The notes below the pieces were generated by a model that saw nothing but the letters and a program-made list of their open reading frames with translations, was not told the origin of the DNA and searched no databases. This document shows positions 18,850-27,656 of a stretch of 64,000 bases of DNA, piece after piece. Numbering within the stretch: position 1 is the first letter of the stretch; every line of letters starts with the position of its first letter. The position numbers were made by a program, and so were the translations under genes. The DNA comes from Rossellomorea sp. y25 (GTDB taxonomy: Bacteria; Bacillota; Bacilli; Bacillales; Bacillaceae_B): the NCBI RefSeq assembly GCF_038049935.1, contig NZ_CP145886.1, forward strand, positions 1,372,501 through 1,436,500. The letters are read 5' to 3'.

Positions 18850-19599
18850 ATGAATGAAACCATTGAAACGATTCTTAAGCATCGATCCATACGGAAATTC
18901 AAGAGTGAGCCGTTAACCGAGGAGCAAATCCGGACAATTGTCTCGAGTGCCCAGGCTGCCAGTACGTCCAGTTATATTCAAGCGTATTCAATCATTGGGG
19001 TGAAGGATCCTGCTAAAAAGAAGAAGTTGGCGGAGCTTGCCGGTCCACAATTATATGTAGAAGAAAATGGTCATTTCTTTATATTCTGTGCCGATTTGTA
19101 CCGCCACGAGAAGATAGGTGAATGGGAAAATGCTGATGTCATTCCAACACTTGAAAGCACGGAGAAATTCATGGTGGCATTGATTGATGCTTCACTGGCG
19201 GCCCAAAATGCGTCCATTGCTGCTGAATCCATGGGAATGGGCATTTGCTATATTGGTGGGATTCGGAATGATCTGGAATCAGTAAGTGAACTGCTGGAGC
19301 TTCCTGATCGCGTCATTCCTTTATTCGGGCTGGCTGTCGGTTTCCCTGAAGGAAATTCTGATGTGAAGCCGAGGTTGCCAATGGAAGCCATTTACCATGA
19401 GGATTCATATCAACATGATGAAGGGTACATGAAAGAGGGACTCGATCGCTATGACGAAACCATTTCTTCCTATTATCATGTACGAACGGACGGCAAACGT
19501 TCGGATCGATGGACCGAGCAAATGGCCAACATGCTGTCAGGTAAGAAACGCATGTATATGAAGGAATTTGTGGAGAAGAAAGGATTTAATAAAAGGTAG
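18850..19599 (+). CDS. nfsA: NADPH-dependent nitro/flavin reductase, NfsA family
   Basis: This 249-residue FMN-dependent nitroreductase has the family start ETILKHRSIRKFKSEPLT, with Arg residues that bind FMN phosphate. It also has QAASTSSYIQAYSIIG, MGMGICYIGGIRND and the long C-terminal arm of the NfsA/NfrA type. Such enzymes reduce nitroaromatics, quinones or flavins with NADPH. It is monocistronic and convergent with a LysR gene across a shared terminator. The physiological substrate is not readable. Confidence 0.9.
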   Translation: MNETIETILKHRSIRKFKSEPLTEEQIRTIVSSAQAASTSSYIQAYSIIGVKDPAKKKKLAELAGPQLYVEENGHFFIFCADLYRHEKIGEWENADVIPTLESTEKFMVALIDASLAAQNASIAAESMGMGICYIGGIRNDLESVSELLELPDRVIPLFGLAVGFPEGNSDVKPRLPMEAIYHEDSYQHDEGYMKEGLDRYDETISSYYHVRTDGKRSDRWTEQMANMLSGKKRMYMKEFVEKKGFNKR

Positions 19600-19633
19600 C
19601 ACCCGCGTGTAGATAAAGAATCTAAAAAAATAT

Positions 19634-19667
19634 GCCCGAAAAGATCAAATCTTTTTCGGGCTTTTTC
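19634..19667. terminator. Shared terminator between nfsA and the LysR gene
   Basis: The stem GCCCGAAAAGA/TCTTTTTCGGGC is followed by CTTTTTCC on the plus strand, with an A-rich lead on the other side (TCTAAAAAAATAT). It can end both convergent transcripts. Confidence 0.85.
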
Positions 19668-20564
19668 CTAATCCATCTCCGGAAACCCGACTTTAAAATG
19701 TTCTGTGACTAACCGGATAAACTCCCTCGTTGTTTTAGGAAGATAGAAGTCTTTTTTCCATACGATACCGTAGCTTGCGTTGTTCATGTTCTCAATTTCC
19801 AATTGTTGAACGTCTTTATGCTTAAATACTTGCAGAGCACTATGGGGAACGATGGAGGAAGCGAATCCTTGTTCCACAAGATTGGCAAGAAGAACGGTAT
19901 CCGAACATTCTGCCTTTATATACGGCGTCAACCCGATTGAAGTAAATGACTGAACAATCATTTCGTACAAGCCCAAACTTCGTGTACTTGGAAGGATTAA
20001 TGGCTGGTGAACAATATCTTCTAATGCAATCGTGCCATGACTTGAAATCGGAACATTCGTAATGTAGTAAAATGGCTCTTCTTGAAGGGTCACCGTCTCC
20101 ATATTGTCTGCTGAAAATGGCAGTCGAATCAGAGCAGCATCAATCTCACGTAATTCTAAAAGATGAATGAGCTGTGAGGATTCGTTTTGATGAATGTTAT
20201 AGGTGATGTTTGGGAAGTTCTTTTCATACTCTTTCAAAATATATGGTAAATCAATGTCTGATAATGTATTTACACCAACCCTCAGCTTGCCTTTTTCCCC
20301 TGAACCAATTTCTTTCACTTCTGCTTCAGCAGCCTCCAGCAGCTTGATCATCTGATAAGCATGCTGATAAAGGGCTTTACCAGCCTCTGTAATCACCAGT
20401 TTTCTTCCTTTCCGGTAAAACAAGCTCACACCGAGATCCTCTTCCATCGTGCGCAGCTGCTGACTTAGGGGGGGCTGAGACATATGTAGTCGCTTTGCTG
20501 CAGCGAGTATTGTTTTTTCTTCCACAATCGCCAAAAAGTAACGCAGTTGTTTAAGGTCCAGCAT
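19668..20564 (-). CDS. LysR family transcriptional regulator
   Basis: This 298-residue regulator has an N-terminal winged helix-turn-helix (MLDLKQLRYFLAIVEEKTIL, then AAKRLHMSQPPLSQQLRTME) and a C-terminal periplasmic-binding-like effector domain. It is transcribed divergently from the ankyrin lipoprotein and permease pair. The 105-base AT-rich gap between them holds short inverted repeats, for example GATAT...ATATC near 20614-20632. LysR proteins usually control the divergent neighbour, so control of permease expression by a purine-like effector is a reasonable guess. Confidence 0.9.
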   Translation of the reverse strand: MLDLKQLRYFLAIVEEKTILAAAKRLHMSQPPLSQQLRTMEEDLGVSLFYRKGRKLVITEAGKALYQHAYQMIKLLEAAEAEVKEIGSGEKGKLRVGVNTLSDIDLPYILKEYEKNFPNITYNIHQNESSQLIHLLELREIDAALIRLPFSADNMETVTLQEEPFYYITNVPISSHGTIALEDIVHQPLILPSTRSLGLYEMIVQSFTSIGLTPYIKAECSDTVLLANLVEQGFASSIVPHSALQVFKHKDVQQLEIENMNNASYGIVWKKDFYLPKTTREFIRLVTEHFKVGFPEMD

Positions 20565-20669
20565 GGTATTCCCCTTCCTTATATGATAAATATATAATAA
20601 TACAATTTAATAGATATTATCCATATATATCAAGCCGTGATACCCTAAAAGTTGTTAGGGGGAGTGAAA

Positions 20670-21341
20670 ATGAAGAAGATGCTCATTGCTATTTTTATCA
20701 GTACTCTAGCGGGATGTTCGTTTAATGCTCAAAAGGAGGAAAAAGAAGTGATTTTCACCTATATAAAAGAAGGATATATTGAAGAGGTAGAAACGTTAAT
20801 TGATGAAGGGACTGATATTAATCAACAGGATGCCCTTGGTAGAACGCCTGTTATGCTGGCGACATATCAAAATAATACGGATATGGTCCGTTTACTGATT
20901 GATAAGGGAGCCGATATTCATTTACAGGATGAATTAAAAAACAATCCTTTTCTGTACGCCGGTGCAGAAGGAATGAATGACATTCTGCTTCTCACAATCG
21001 AAGCAGGAGCAGATCCTGCTTTAGTGAATCGATATGGCGGAACCGCTCTAATTCCAGCTGCGGAAAAAGGCCACGGGGAGACCGTGAAACTTTTACTGGA
21101 TAAAACAAACGTCGATATCAATCATGTTAACGATCTTGGCTGGACGGCGTTGATGGAAGCCATTGTATTGAGTGACGGTGGAGAGGGACATCAAGAGATT
21201 ATTGCCACATTAATCGAGTATGGTGCGGATGTAACCATTCCTGATCGGGAAGGTAAATCACCAATTGAGCGTGCGAGGGAAAGAGGTTTTGTAGAAATTG
21301 AGGAGATGCTGCTTAAAGCCGGAGCGGTTAAAGTATCATGA
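20670..21341 (+). CDS. Ankyrin-repeat lipoprotein
   Basis: This 223-residue protein starts with a lipoprotein signal (MKKMLIAIFISTLAGC, lipobox TLAGC at residues 12-16). Then come about five ankyrin repeats, recognisable as DEGTDINQQDALGRTPVMLA, DKGADIHLQDELKNNPFLYA and EYGADVTIPDREGKSPIERA. It should be anchored on the outer face of the membrane and bind a protein partner. ATG at 20670 is chosen for GGGGGAG six bases upstream. Its stop overlaps the permease start by four bases (ATGA), so the two are translationally coupled, an uncommon pairing. Confidence 0.87.
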   Translation: MKKMLIAIFISTLAGCSFNAQKEEKEVIFTYIKEGYIEEVETLIDEGTDINQQDALGRTPVMLATYQNNTDMVRLLIDKGADIHLQDELKNNPFLYAGAEGMNDILLLTIEAGADPALVNRYGGTALIPAAEKGHGETVKLLLDKTNVDINHVNDLGWTALMEAIVLSDGGEGHQEIIATLIEYGADVTIPDREGKSPIERARERGFVEIEEMLLKAGAVKVS

Positions 21342-22627
21342 AATACAAAGGGCAGACCGTAGGAACCGCCCTACAAAGCTTTCAATGGCTCATGTTTTTA
21401 ATTGGCACGTCGATTGCTCTTCCCATTGTGATTGGTAGTGTGTTTGGTTTAAGTGAGACCGAGATTTCAGGGTTAATGCAAAGAACGCTTTTCCTGGTTG
21501 CTCTCGGCTCCATTCTTCAGAAAGTAATTGGACATTCCCTTCCGATTATTGAAGGACCGGCTGGATCCTGGGTAAGTGTGTTTGTTATTTTGGCAGCCTT
21601 TTCTAAGCAAAATGGTCTGTCGGTTGAAGAATCTTTATCACTTGGTATGGGCTCACTTGCTTTAGCAGGATGTATACTGATCCTTATGGGATTAGTGAAA
21701 AATAAATTATTTTACCAAAGAGTATTTCCACCTTTGGTTTCAGGTGTATTTTTGTTTCTTCTAGCGATTCAGCTTAGTGGTATCTTTTTTAATGGGATGA
21801 TCGTACAAGAAGAAGGAAACGTTGATTGGAAACTGACGATGCTTGCCATATTCGTTTTTATCTTTATTGTGATTCTATCAATTAAAGCAAAAGGTTGGGG
21901 AAAGCAGTTTTCACTCTTAATAGGCATCATTGTTGGCTGGGGTGTGTTCGCCATTTTCGGTGGGGCTTCTACCCCTATTGGACAGAGGGATCTTAATAGT
22001 CTAGCTGTGCCAGAACTATTTTCATGGGGACCCCCTGCAATCAACGGTAGTATCATCACTGCGACTATTCTGTTTTCGTTTACCCTGATTCTAAACAATA
22101 TTGCAGCCATTGATTCGATGTATGATGTTTATGATGGAGAGAAGATCAATAAACAAGACAGTATAAGAAGAGGGTTTGTCGTCGGAGGAATCAATCATTG
22201 GTTATCATCCATTTTCTCTGCTCTTGCCATTGTGCCCTTACCGGTTACATCCGGTTTTGTACAAACGACGAAACAAAGAAGCGGTCTGCCATTTCTTATA
22301 GCAGCAGGCAGTTTATTACTCATATCCTTTATGCCACAGGTGGTCCATGTCGTGTCTACTTTGCCTGTAGCCGTCGCAAGTGCAGCGCTGCTTTCAACAA
22401 TCGTGAATATGTTTATCATTTCGGTAAAGAAGATAACTTCGATTCAGTTGAAACAAAGGGAATTATCAATCATTGGTATTTCACTTTTGAGTGGCACGAG
22501 TCTTTTCTTTCAATCTTCGGATCTTTTCAAAGACCTTCCGAGTTCGCTTCAAATTGTAATGAGTAATGGGTTGATCGTGGGGACATTTGTAGTGATTGCT
22601 CTTAATTTAATATGGCGTAATAACTAA
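21338..22627 (+). CDS. NCS2-family uracil/xanthine-type permease
   Basis: This 429-residue membrane protein of the nucleobase-ascorbate transporter (NCS2) family has 12-14 hydrophobic segments. Family features include an early QWLMFLIGTSIALPIVIG and the conserved loop IIEGPAGSWVSVF. A conserved acidic segment LNNIAAIDSMYDVYDGE lies in the middle. It likely imports a purine or pyrimidine by proton symport. It is the second gene of the LysR-controlled pair, coupled to the ankyrin lipoprotein. The exact base carried is uncertain. Confidence 0.87.
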   Translation: MKYKGQTVGTALQSFQWLMFLIGTSIALPIVIGSVFGLSETEISGLMQRTLFLVALGSILQKVIGHSLPIIEGPAGSWVSVFVILAAFSKQNGLSVEESLSLGMGSLALAGCILILMGLVKNKLFYQRVFPPLVSGVFLFLLAIQLSGIFFNGMIVQEEGNVDWKLTMLAIFVFIFIVILSIKAKGWGKQFSLLIGIIVGWGVFAIFGGASTPIGQRDLNSLAVPELFSWGPPAINGSIITATILFSFTLILNNIAAIDSMYDVYDGEKINKQDSIRRGFVVGGINHWLSSIFSALAIVPLPVTSGFVQTTKQRSGLPFLIAAGSLLLISFMPQVVHVVSTLPVAVASAALLSTIVNMFIISVKKITSIQLKQRELSIIGISLLSGTSLFFQSSDLFKDLPSSLQIVMSNGLIVGTFVVIALNLIWRNN

Positions 22628-22655
22628 AAAAACTGGCCCGGGCCAGTTTTTTTAG
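22624..22655. terminator. Bidirectional terminator (palindrome)
   Basis: A perfect palindrome with stem ACTGGCCC/GGGCCAGT is flanked by A7 and T7. It closes the NCS2 permease transcript on the plus strand and the small minus-strand gene at 22664-22753. Confidence 0.9.
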
Positions 22656-22663
22656 TTTATGAA

Positions 22664-22753
22664 TTAGTTGGAGCCGGGTTTATCATTATATCCAGCAGTG
22701 AAAATCGCTACTAAGAATGCTAAAGATACACCTATAATCATTATAGTACCCAT
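22664..22753 (-). CDS. Small single-pass membrane protein, 29 residues
   Basis: The minus strand encodes MGTIMIIGVSLAFLVAIFTA followed by a polar tail GYNDKPGSN. This gives one membrane helix of about 17 residues and a short charged end. A strong ribosome binding site (GGGAGG, read on the minus strand) lies nine bases before the ATG. The palindromic terminator starts eight bases after the stop. Start, stop, signal and terminator together make it a convincing gene despite its size. I do not recognise the family. Confidence 0.62.
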   Translation of the reverse strand: MGTIMIIGVSLAFLVAIFTAGYNDKPGSN

Positions 22754-22958
22754 GTTTGGTAACCTCCCAGTTTCACTTATTCCACAGTCTGTCTTTAGTA
22801 TAGCCTATTTTTTATTTGATGTGAATGAAATCAGTTATTTTTTTACTGAATCTATGGCAGCTTGACGAAATGAAAATGAAAACCCTTGTATCTTACAGGC
22901 ATGCCCTATTGTTTCCCGTGAATATCGGACCTTTGTCTGTAATAAATATATCTTGTTA

Positions 22959-22987
22959 ACATGTTCAGTTGACCAAGCGCATACAGT
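22959..22987 (+). promoter_or_regulatory. Probable sigma-E promoter of prkA
   Basis: ACATGTT, 14 bases and CATACAGT fit the mother-cell sigma-E pattern (ATATT-like -35, CATACAnT -10) with single mismatches. Its distance of about 40 bases from the prkA start is suitable. prkA of B. subtilis is known to be sigma-E dependent, which supports the reading. Confidence 0.6.
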
Positions 22988-23027
22988 ATATTAATCGTCT
23001 CTCATTAAGCGACAGGGGGAGGTCCTT

Positions 23028-24923
23028 ATGGATATTTTAAAAAAAATCGAACATTACCGAGAAGAAGAAGAGAAACTGAAATGGGAAGGGACGTTTGCTC
23101 AGTATTTAGACCTGCTGAAAGAGAAGCCTTGGGTTGGGCAATCCGCTCATTCAAGAGTCTTTAATATGATTAAGGATGCCGGGGTTGAGGAGGTCGAGGG
23201 GAAACGAAAGTATAAGTTCTTCAGCAATCAATTATTTGGCTTAGAAGAGGCGCTGGAAAGACTCGTTGAAGAATACTTTCATCCTGCTGCGAAGCGATTA
23301 GATGTCCGAAAGAGAATCTTGTTACTGATGGGCCCTGTTAGTGGAGGGAAATCAACCCTTGTGTCGATGCTTAAACGCGGGTTGGAGCAGTATTCCCGGA
23401 CTGAAAGAGGAGGCGTCTTTTCAATCAAAGGCTGTCCGATGCATGAAGATCCACTGCATTTGATTCCTCAACATTTACGTGAAGATTTTTACAACGAATA
23501 TGGCATTCGCATTGAAGGAAATCTCTCTCCGTTAAATACTATGCGTTTGGAGAAAGAATATCATGGCCGCATAGAAGACGTTCAGGTCGAAAGAGTCTTT
23601 TTCTCTGAAGATAAACGTGTCGGAATTGGTACGTTCAGTCCATCTGATCCAAAATCACAGGATATCGCTGATTTAACAGGAAGTATCGACTTTTCCACGA
23701 TTGCCGAGTTTGGTTCTGAGTCAGATCCGAGGGCTTACCGATTTGATGGAGAATTAAATAAAGCAAACCGTGGATTGATGGAATTCCAGGAAATGCTTAA
23801 GTGTGATGAAAAGTTCTTATGGCACTTATTATCCCTTACTCAGGAAGGAAACTTCAAGGCAGGCCGATTTGCCCTTATTTCAGCCGACGAGTTGATTGTG
23901 GCTCATACGAATGAAACTGAGTATAGATCCTTCATTTCTAATAAGAAGAATGAAGCCTTACATTCCCGTATTATTGTCATGCCGGTTCCATATAACCTGA
24001 AAGTCACTCAAGAAGAGAAAATATATGAGAAAATGATCAACGAAAGTGATGTGTCGAACGTCCACGTGGCTCCTCATACGTTACGGGTAGCGGCGATGTT
24101 CACCATTTTAACCCGATTGAAAGAACCAAAGCGTGGTGATATTGATTTAATCAAGAAAATGCGCTTGTACGACGGTGAGAATGTCGAAGGCTTTAACTCC
24201 GCAGATGTGGATGAAATGAAGAAGGAATATCAGGATGAAGGAATGAGCGGAATCGATCCGCGTTACGTCATTAACCGAATCTCATCTACGATCATTCGTA
24301 AAGAGATACCGACCATTAACGCGTTAGATGTGCTACGTGCTTTGAAAGAAGGACTGGATCAGCATCCATCGATTACAAATGAGCTTCGTGATAAGTATTT
24401 GAACTTTATCTCCCTCGCCCGTAAGGAATACGATGATATTGCCAAGAAAGAAGTTCAGAAAGCCTTCGTGTATTCATATGAAGAGTCTGCGAAGACGCTT
24501 ATGGATAACTATCTTGATAACGTTGAAGCATACTGCAATAAGGCTAAGCTTCATGATCCATTAACCGGTGAAGAAATCAATCCGGATGAAAAGCTGATGC
24601 GCTCCATTGAAGAGCAAATCGGCATTTCAGAAAATGCGAAAAAAGCATTCCGTGAAGAAATTCTTATCCGTATCTCTGCCTATGCCCGCAAAGGAAAACG
24701 TTTCGACTACAATTCACATGATCGCTTGAGAGAAGCCATTCAGAAGAAGCTATTCGCTGACTTGAAGGACGTTGTGAAAATCACGACTTCATCTAAAACG
24801 CCAGACGAACAGCAGCTGAAGAAAGTCAACGAAGTGGTTGCCCGCCTCATCGATGAACACGGCTACAACTCTACATCCGCCAACGAATTACTGCGCTATG
24901 TGGGCAGCCTGTTGAATCGTTAA
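23028..24923 (+). CDS. prkA: Serine protein kinase / AAA protease PrkA
   Basis: This 631-residue protein is the full-length PrkA. It has an AAA-like N-terminal domain with the P-loop GPVSGGKST near residues 102-110 and FSPSDPKSQDIADLTGSIDF near 210. The C-terminal kinase-related domain ends in DEHGYNSTSANELLRYVGSLL. PrkA is linked to sporulation in Bacillus, both as a protein kinase and as an ATP-dependent protease. GGGGAGG precedes the ATG. It has its own terminator and lies upstream of two small genes and yhbH, the conserved partner. Confidence 0.96.
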   Translation: MDILKKIEHYREEEEKLKWEGTFAQYLDLLKEKPWVGQSAHSRVFNMIKDAGVEEVEGKRKYKFFSNQLFGLEEALERLVEEYFHPAAKRLDVRKRILLLMGPVSGGKSTLVSMLKRGLEQYSRTERGGVFSIKGCPMHEDPLHLIPQHLREDFYNEYGIRIEGNLSPLNTMRLEKEYHGRIEDVQVERVFFSEDKRVGIGTFSPSDPKSQDIADLTGSIDFSTIAEFGSESDPRAYRFDGELNKANRGLMEFQEMLKCDEKFLWHLLSLTQEGNFKAGRFALISADELIVAHTNETEYRSFISNKKNEALHSRIIVMPVPYNLKVTQEEKIYEKMINESDVSNVHVAPHTLRVAAMFTILTRLKEPKRGDIDLIKKMRLYDGENVEGFNSADVDEMKKEYQDEGMSGIDPRYVINRISSTIIRKEIPTINALDVLRALKEGLDQHPSITNELRDKYLNFISLARKEYDDIAKKEVQKAFVYSYEESAKTLMDNYLDNVEAYCNKAKLHDPLTGEEINPDEKLMRSIEEQIGISENAKKAFREEILIRISAYARKGKRFDYNSHDRLREAIQKKLFADLKDVVKITTSSKTPDEQQLKKVNEVVARLIDEHGYNSTSANELLRYVGSLLNR

Positions 24924-24932
24924 TAGAAGTGA

Positions 24933-24966
24933 AATCGGGAGGTGCCGGGCACCTCCCGATTTTTCT
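24933..24966 (+). terminator. Terminator after prkA
   Basis: A 12-bp perfect stem (AATCGGGAGGTG / CACCTCCCGATT) is followed by TTTTCTTT, ten bases after the prkA stop. Confidence 0.9.
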
Positions 24967-24971
24967 TTAAA

Positions 24972-24997
24972 GTTTAAATCTCTTACCTACAGGGAAA
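24972..24997 (+). promoter_or_regulatory. Possible sigma-B promoter of the first small gene
   Basis: GTTTAA, 14 bases and GGGAAA resemble the general-stress sigma-B consensus (GTTTAA N12-14 GGGWAW). It lies between the prkA terminator and the small gene at 25022, which needs its own promoter. This is a motif match only. Confidence 0.45.
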
Positions 24998-25021
24998 AGT
25001 AGTAGCCAAGAGGTGAGAATA

Positions 25022-25204
25022 TTGACCAAAAACAAATATGAACTGGATAAAAACTATGAACCTGAAAATGGATCCATGGCACATGATATGGAAGAGATGG
25101 AGCAGCTAGGGAAGCAAATGGACAAACTCAGAACGAATGAAGAGCTGAAAGAAGACAAGAAACAACCCGACCCTGTTCAATTTAAAGAGAAAGACAAGGA
25201 ATAG
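25022..25204 (+). CDS. Small charged protein, paralogue of the next gene
   Basis: This 60-residue highly charged soluble protein has the segment NGSMAHDMEEMEQLGKQMDK followed by LR, shared with its neighbour. It has no signal peptide or membrane segment, and the central part could form a short amphipathic helix. TTG at 25022 is chosen for AAGAGGTGA five bases upstream; an in-frame GTG at 25013 lies within that site. It sits between prkA and yhbH. I do not recognise a function. Confidence 0.7.
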   Translation: MTKNKYELDKNYEPENGSMAHDMEEMEQLGKQMDKLRTNEELKEDKKQPDPVQFKEKDKE

Positions 25205-25282
25205 TTGACGGAAAAGTCTGAATATAATAGTCTATAGATAGAGAGCTGGGCCCATTATCTAATATGAAAGTGGGTGGAGAGG

Positions 25283-25456
25283 ATGTCTTCTAAACCTCAT
25301 CGGCCAGAAGATGCAGAACCTCTTAACGGAAGCATGGCCTCCAATATGGAGGAAGTCATTAAGCTAGGGAAGCAAATGGAAAAGTTACGTTCCAGTGGCG
25401 AATTAAAGATACACAATCGAGTATCAGACCCGGCTCAATATGAAGAAGAAGCTTAA
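25283..25456 (+). CDS. Small charged protein, second paralogue
   Basis: This 57-residue protein shares the core NGSMASNMEEVIKLGKQMEK plus LRSSGELK with the upstream gene, so the pair arose by tandem duplication. Both end in an acidic DP(V/A)Q(F/Y) tail. ATG at 25283 follows GGTGGAGAGG; a GTG at 25274 is possible but poorly placed. The stop codon lies at the foot of the terminator stem. Function unknown. Confidence 0.7.
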   Translation: MSSKPHRPEDAEPLNGSMASNMEEVIKLGKQMEKLRSSGELKIHNRVSDPAQYEEEA

Positions 25457-25487
25457 TCAGGTGTTTCTGCCTGGTTATTTTTTTTTG
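25454..25487 (+). terminator. Terminator after the small paralogue pair
   Basis: The stem TAATCAGG/CCTGGTTA (one wobble) includes the stop codon and is followed by nine T. The next 246 bases up to yhbH hold no other gene; CATAGGATA near 25621-25629 resembles a sigma-K -10 but lacks a matching -35. Confidence 0.85.
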
Positions 25488-25733
25488 ACTGAACGTGCTA
25501 TGGAGTCATTTCTATAGAACGATCAATGACCTCTACACAACCTGTCAGAAAAATAGGCTTGTCCAATCAAAAAAGAACGTTTAATTGTCGAAATTATTTG
25601 TAAATTTATCAATACTTCTGCATAGGATAGAGTAATCCCCGTTTCACTTCATGGGATACATGCAGTTTAGACAGTCAACATAGTGTATGCAGGAAAACGA
25701 AAAATTGTGAAAAATTTTAAGGAGGGGAATAAT

Positions 25734-26903
25734 TTGAGTCAAATGGATAATCATCAGTTTGTCATTTCCAAGGAAGATTGGGCCCTCCACCGCAAAGGTC
25801 ACGATGATCAACAAAGACATCAAGAGAAAGTACAGGATGCGATTCGAAATAACTTACCTGATTTGATTACAGAAGAAAATATTGTCATGTCCAATGGTCG
25901 AGACGTCGTCAAGATACCGATTCGTTCTTTAGATGAATATAAAATTCGTTACAACTATGATAAGAATAAACATGTCGGGCAAGGAGACGGTGAGAGTCAG
26001 GTAGGGGACGTCATTGCAAGAGACGGCACACCACAGCAGCAGGGTCCTGGAAAAGGTCAAGGGGCCGGAGATAAAGCCGGTGAAGACTACTATGAAGCAG
26101 AAGTGTCGATGCTGGAGATTGAAGAAGCCTTATTTAGCCAATTGGAACTTCCGAACCTAAAGAAGAAGGAGCAAGATGTTCAAACCGTCGAGCACATTGA
26201 ATTCAATGATATCCGTAAAACAGGCCTAATGGGGAATATAGATAAAAAGAAGACGATGATGTCTGCCTTCAAGAGAAATGCCATGAAAGGAGCACCAAGC
26301 TTTCATCCGATATATACCGAAGACTTGAAGTTCAGAACATGGAATGAAGTGTTGAAACCTGAATCCAAAGCGGTCGTCTTGGCCATGATGGATACGAGTG
26401 GAAGTATGGGAGTATGGGAGAAATATATGGCAAGAAGCTTTTTCTTCTGGATGACCCGCTTCTTACGCACTAAATATGAAACGGTGGAAATTGAATTCAT
26501 CGCTCATCATACCGAAGCCAAAGTGGTGTCAGAAGAACATTTCTTCTCTAAAGGGGAAAGCGGAGGAACCATCTGTTCATCAGCTTATCGTAAAGCGTTG
26601 GAACTCATCGATGGAAAGTACGCTCCGAGCCGCTACAATATCTATCCGTTCCACTTCTCTGATGGAGATAATTTAACGTCTGATAACGTGCGATGTGTCA
26701 AGCTTGTAGAAGAATTAATGAAAGTATCCAGCATGTTCGGATACGGGGAAGTAAACCAGTATAACCGTCATTCCACTCTCATGTCAGCCTACAAGAACAT
26801 TAAAAACGACGATTTCCGTTACTATATTCTCAAACAAAAAGCCGATGTGTTCCACGCCATGAAAAGTTTCTTCCACAAGGAACAGGAAAAAGCATTCGCA
26901 TGA
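25734..26903 (+). CDS. yhbH: Sporulation protein YhbH (DUF444)
   Basis: This 389-residue DUF444 protein has a von Willebrand A-like C-terminal domain with the metal-site motif MMDTSGSMG (D220) and FHFSDGDN near residue 300. The N-terminal half is charged, with a Gly/Gln-rich linker near residue 100. The family is nearly always found with PrkA, and yhbH is needed for normal sporulation in B. subtilis. TTG at 25734 is chosen because AAGGAGGGG lies six bases upstream; the longer frame from 25683 has no such site. Confidence 0.94.
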   Translation: MSQMDNHQFVISKEDWALHRKGHDDQQRHQEKVQDAIRNNLPDLITEENIVMSNGRDVVKIPIRSLDEYKIRYNYDKNKHVGQGDGESQVGDVIARDGTPQQQGPGKGQGAGDKAGEDYYEAEVSMLEIEEALFSQLELPNLKKKEQDVQTVEHIEFNDIRKTGLMGNIDKKKTMMSAFKRNAMKGAPSFHPIYTEDLKFRTWNEVLKPESKAVVLAMMDTSGSMGVWEKYMARSFFFWMTRFLRTKYETVEIEFIAHHTEAKVVSEEHFFSKGESGGTICSSAYRKALELIDGKYAPSRYNIYPFHFSDGDNLTSDNVRCVKLVEELMKVSSMFGYGEVNQYNRHSTLMSAYKNIKNDDFRYYILKQKADVFHAMKSFFHKEQEKAFA

Positions 26904-26904
26904 G

Positions 26905-26931
26905 AAAACCAGCCGATGAGGCTGGTTTTTC
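26905..26931 (+). terminator. Terminator after yhbH
   Basis: The hairpin AAAACCAGCC/GGCTGGTTTT has a five-base loop and ends in T5, right after the yhbH stop. Confidence 0.88.
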
Positions 26932-27053
26932 ACTGGAATCTATTAATCTAATTACATATTAAATAATTAGGTGATTCTATAACCAAAGTGCTAAAATAGA
27001 AAGGAAGAAATCGTTTTACAAATAAAAACATTCTATAAGCGATGAGGTTTATC

Positions 27054-27545
27054 ATGACAGATGAAAAGCAAGAAATCCAACGATTAAAACAGGAAATTAA
27101 GGAATTACAAGAACAGTTAGCTCAATCGGAACAAATCATCATGGATATTTCTGCACCCATTATCCCATCCATCATCCCTGAAACCATATTGATTCCTGTT
27201 ACTGGAAGACTCAACCCTGAACGCTTTGAGCGGATCATTTCAAAGATACTGGACGTGTCATATGGAGAAGATATTAGTACGATTATTATAGACTTTTCAG
27301 CCATATCAGAAAATGAAATCGGGGAAATTGACATCTTCGGCACTTATATACATAACATGGTCAAAGCTATTGGGTTGATGGGGATCGAAACCCTTTTCGT
27401 CGGATTTACCCCGGCTCTGACTCAAGTGATGATCAATTCAGGAGTAAGAGAACTTCAAGGAATCAAAAGCTTCCTCACATTCCGCACGGCATTGCAGTAC
27501 TTGATGAGTGAAAAGGACCTTGAATTTCAAAAGATAAGTGAGTAG
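27054..27545 (+). CDS. STAS-domain protein, RsbR-paralogue-like
   Basis: This 163-residue protein has a coiled-coil N-terminus (QEIQRLKQEIKELQEQLAQS, residues 5-24) and a STAS domain (IIPETILIPVTGRLNPERF onward). It resembles the C-terminal part of RsbR-type stressosome proteins but lacks the usual globin-like sensor domain. Where RsbR has the phosphorylatable DITG threonine this protein has DFSA, and the second threonine site (LTGI) is replaced by LFVGF. ATG at 27054 has GATGAGG upstream. It may be a shortened stressosome or STAS regulator. Monocistronic. Confidence 0.78.
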   Translation: MTDEKQEIQRLKQEIKELQEQLAQSEQIIMDISAPIIPSIIPETILIPVTGRLNPERFERIISKILDVSYGEDISTIIIDFSAISENEIGEIDIFGTYIHNMVKAIGLMGIETLFVGFTPALTQVMINSGVRELQGIKSFLTFRTALQYLMSEKDLEFQKISE

Positions 27546-27577
27546 AAGAACCTTCCCCAATGGTTGGTTCTTTTTCG
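27546..27577 (+). terminator. Terminator after the STAS gene
   Basis: The stem AGAACC/GGTTCT with internal pairing is followed by TTTTT directly after the stop codon. Confidence 0.75.
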
Positions 27578-27656
27578 TGACTGAAAACACCTTTCATGTT
27601 TGATCTAAGATAGGGGAAACTATCCTTATCTGAGACATAAAGGATTTGAGCTGCTT

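Noticed and set aside
22195..22566. Overlapping frames inside the NCS2 permease gene.
   Set aside because: Shadow frames of a clear full-length membrane protein, without ribosome binding sites.
25600..25640. CATAGGATA as a sigma-K promoter of yhbH.
   Set aside because: The -10 pattern fits, but no acceptable -35 is found 15-17 bases upstream.
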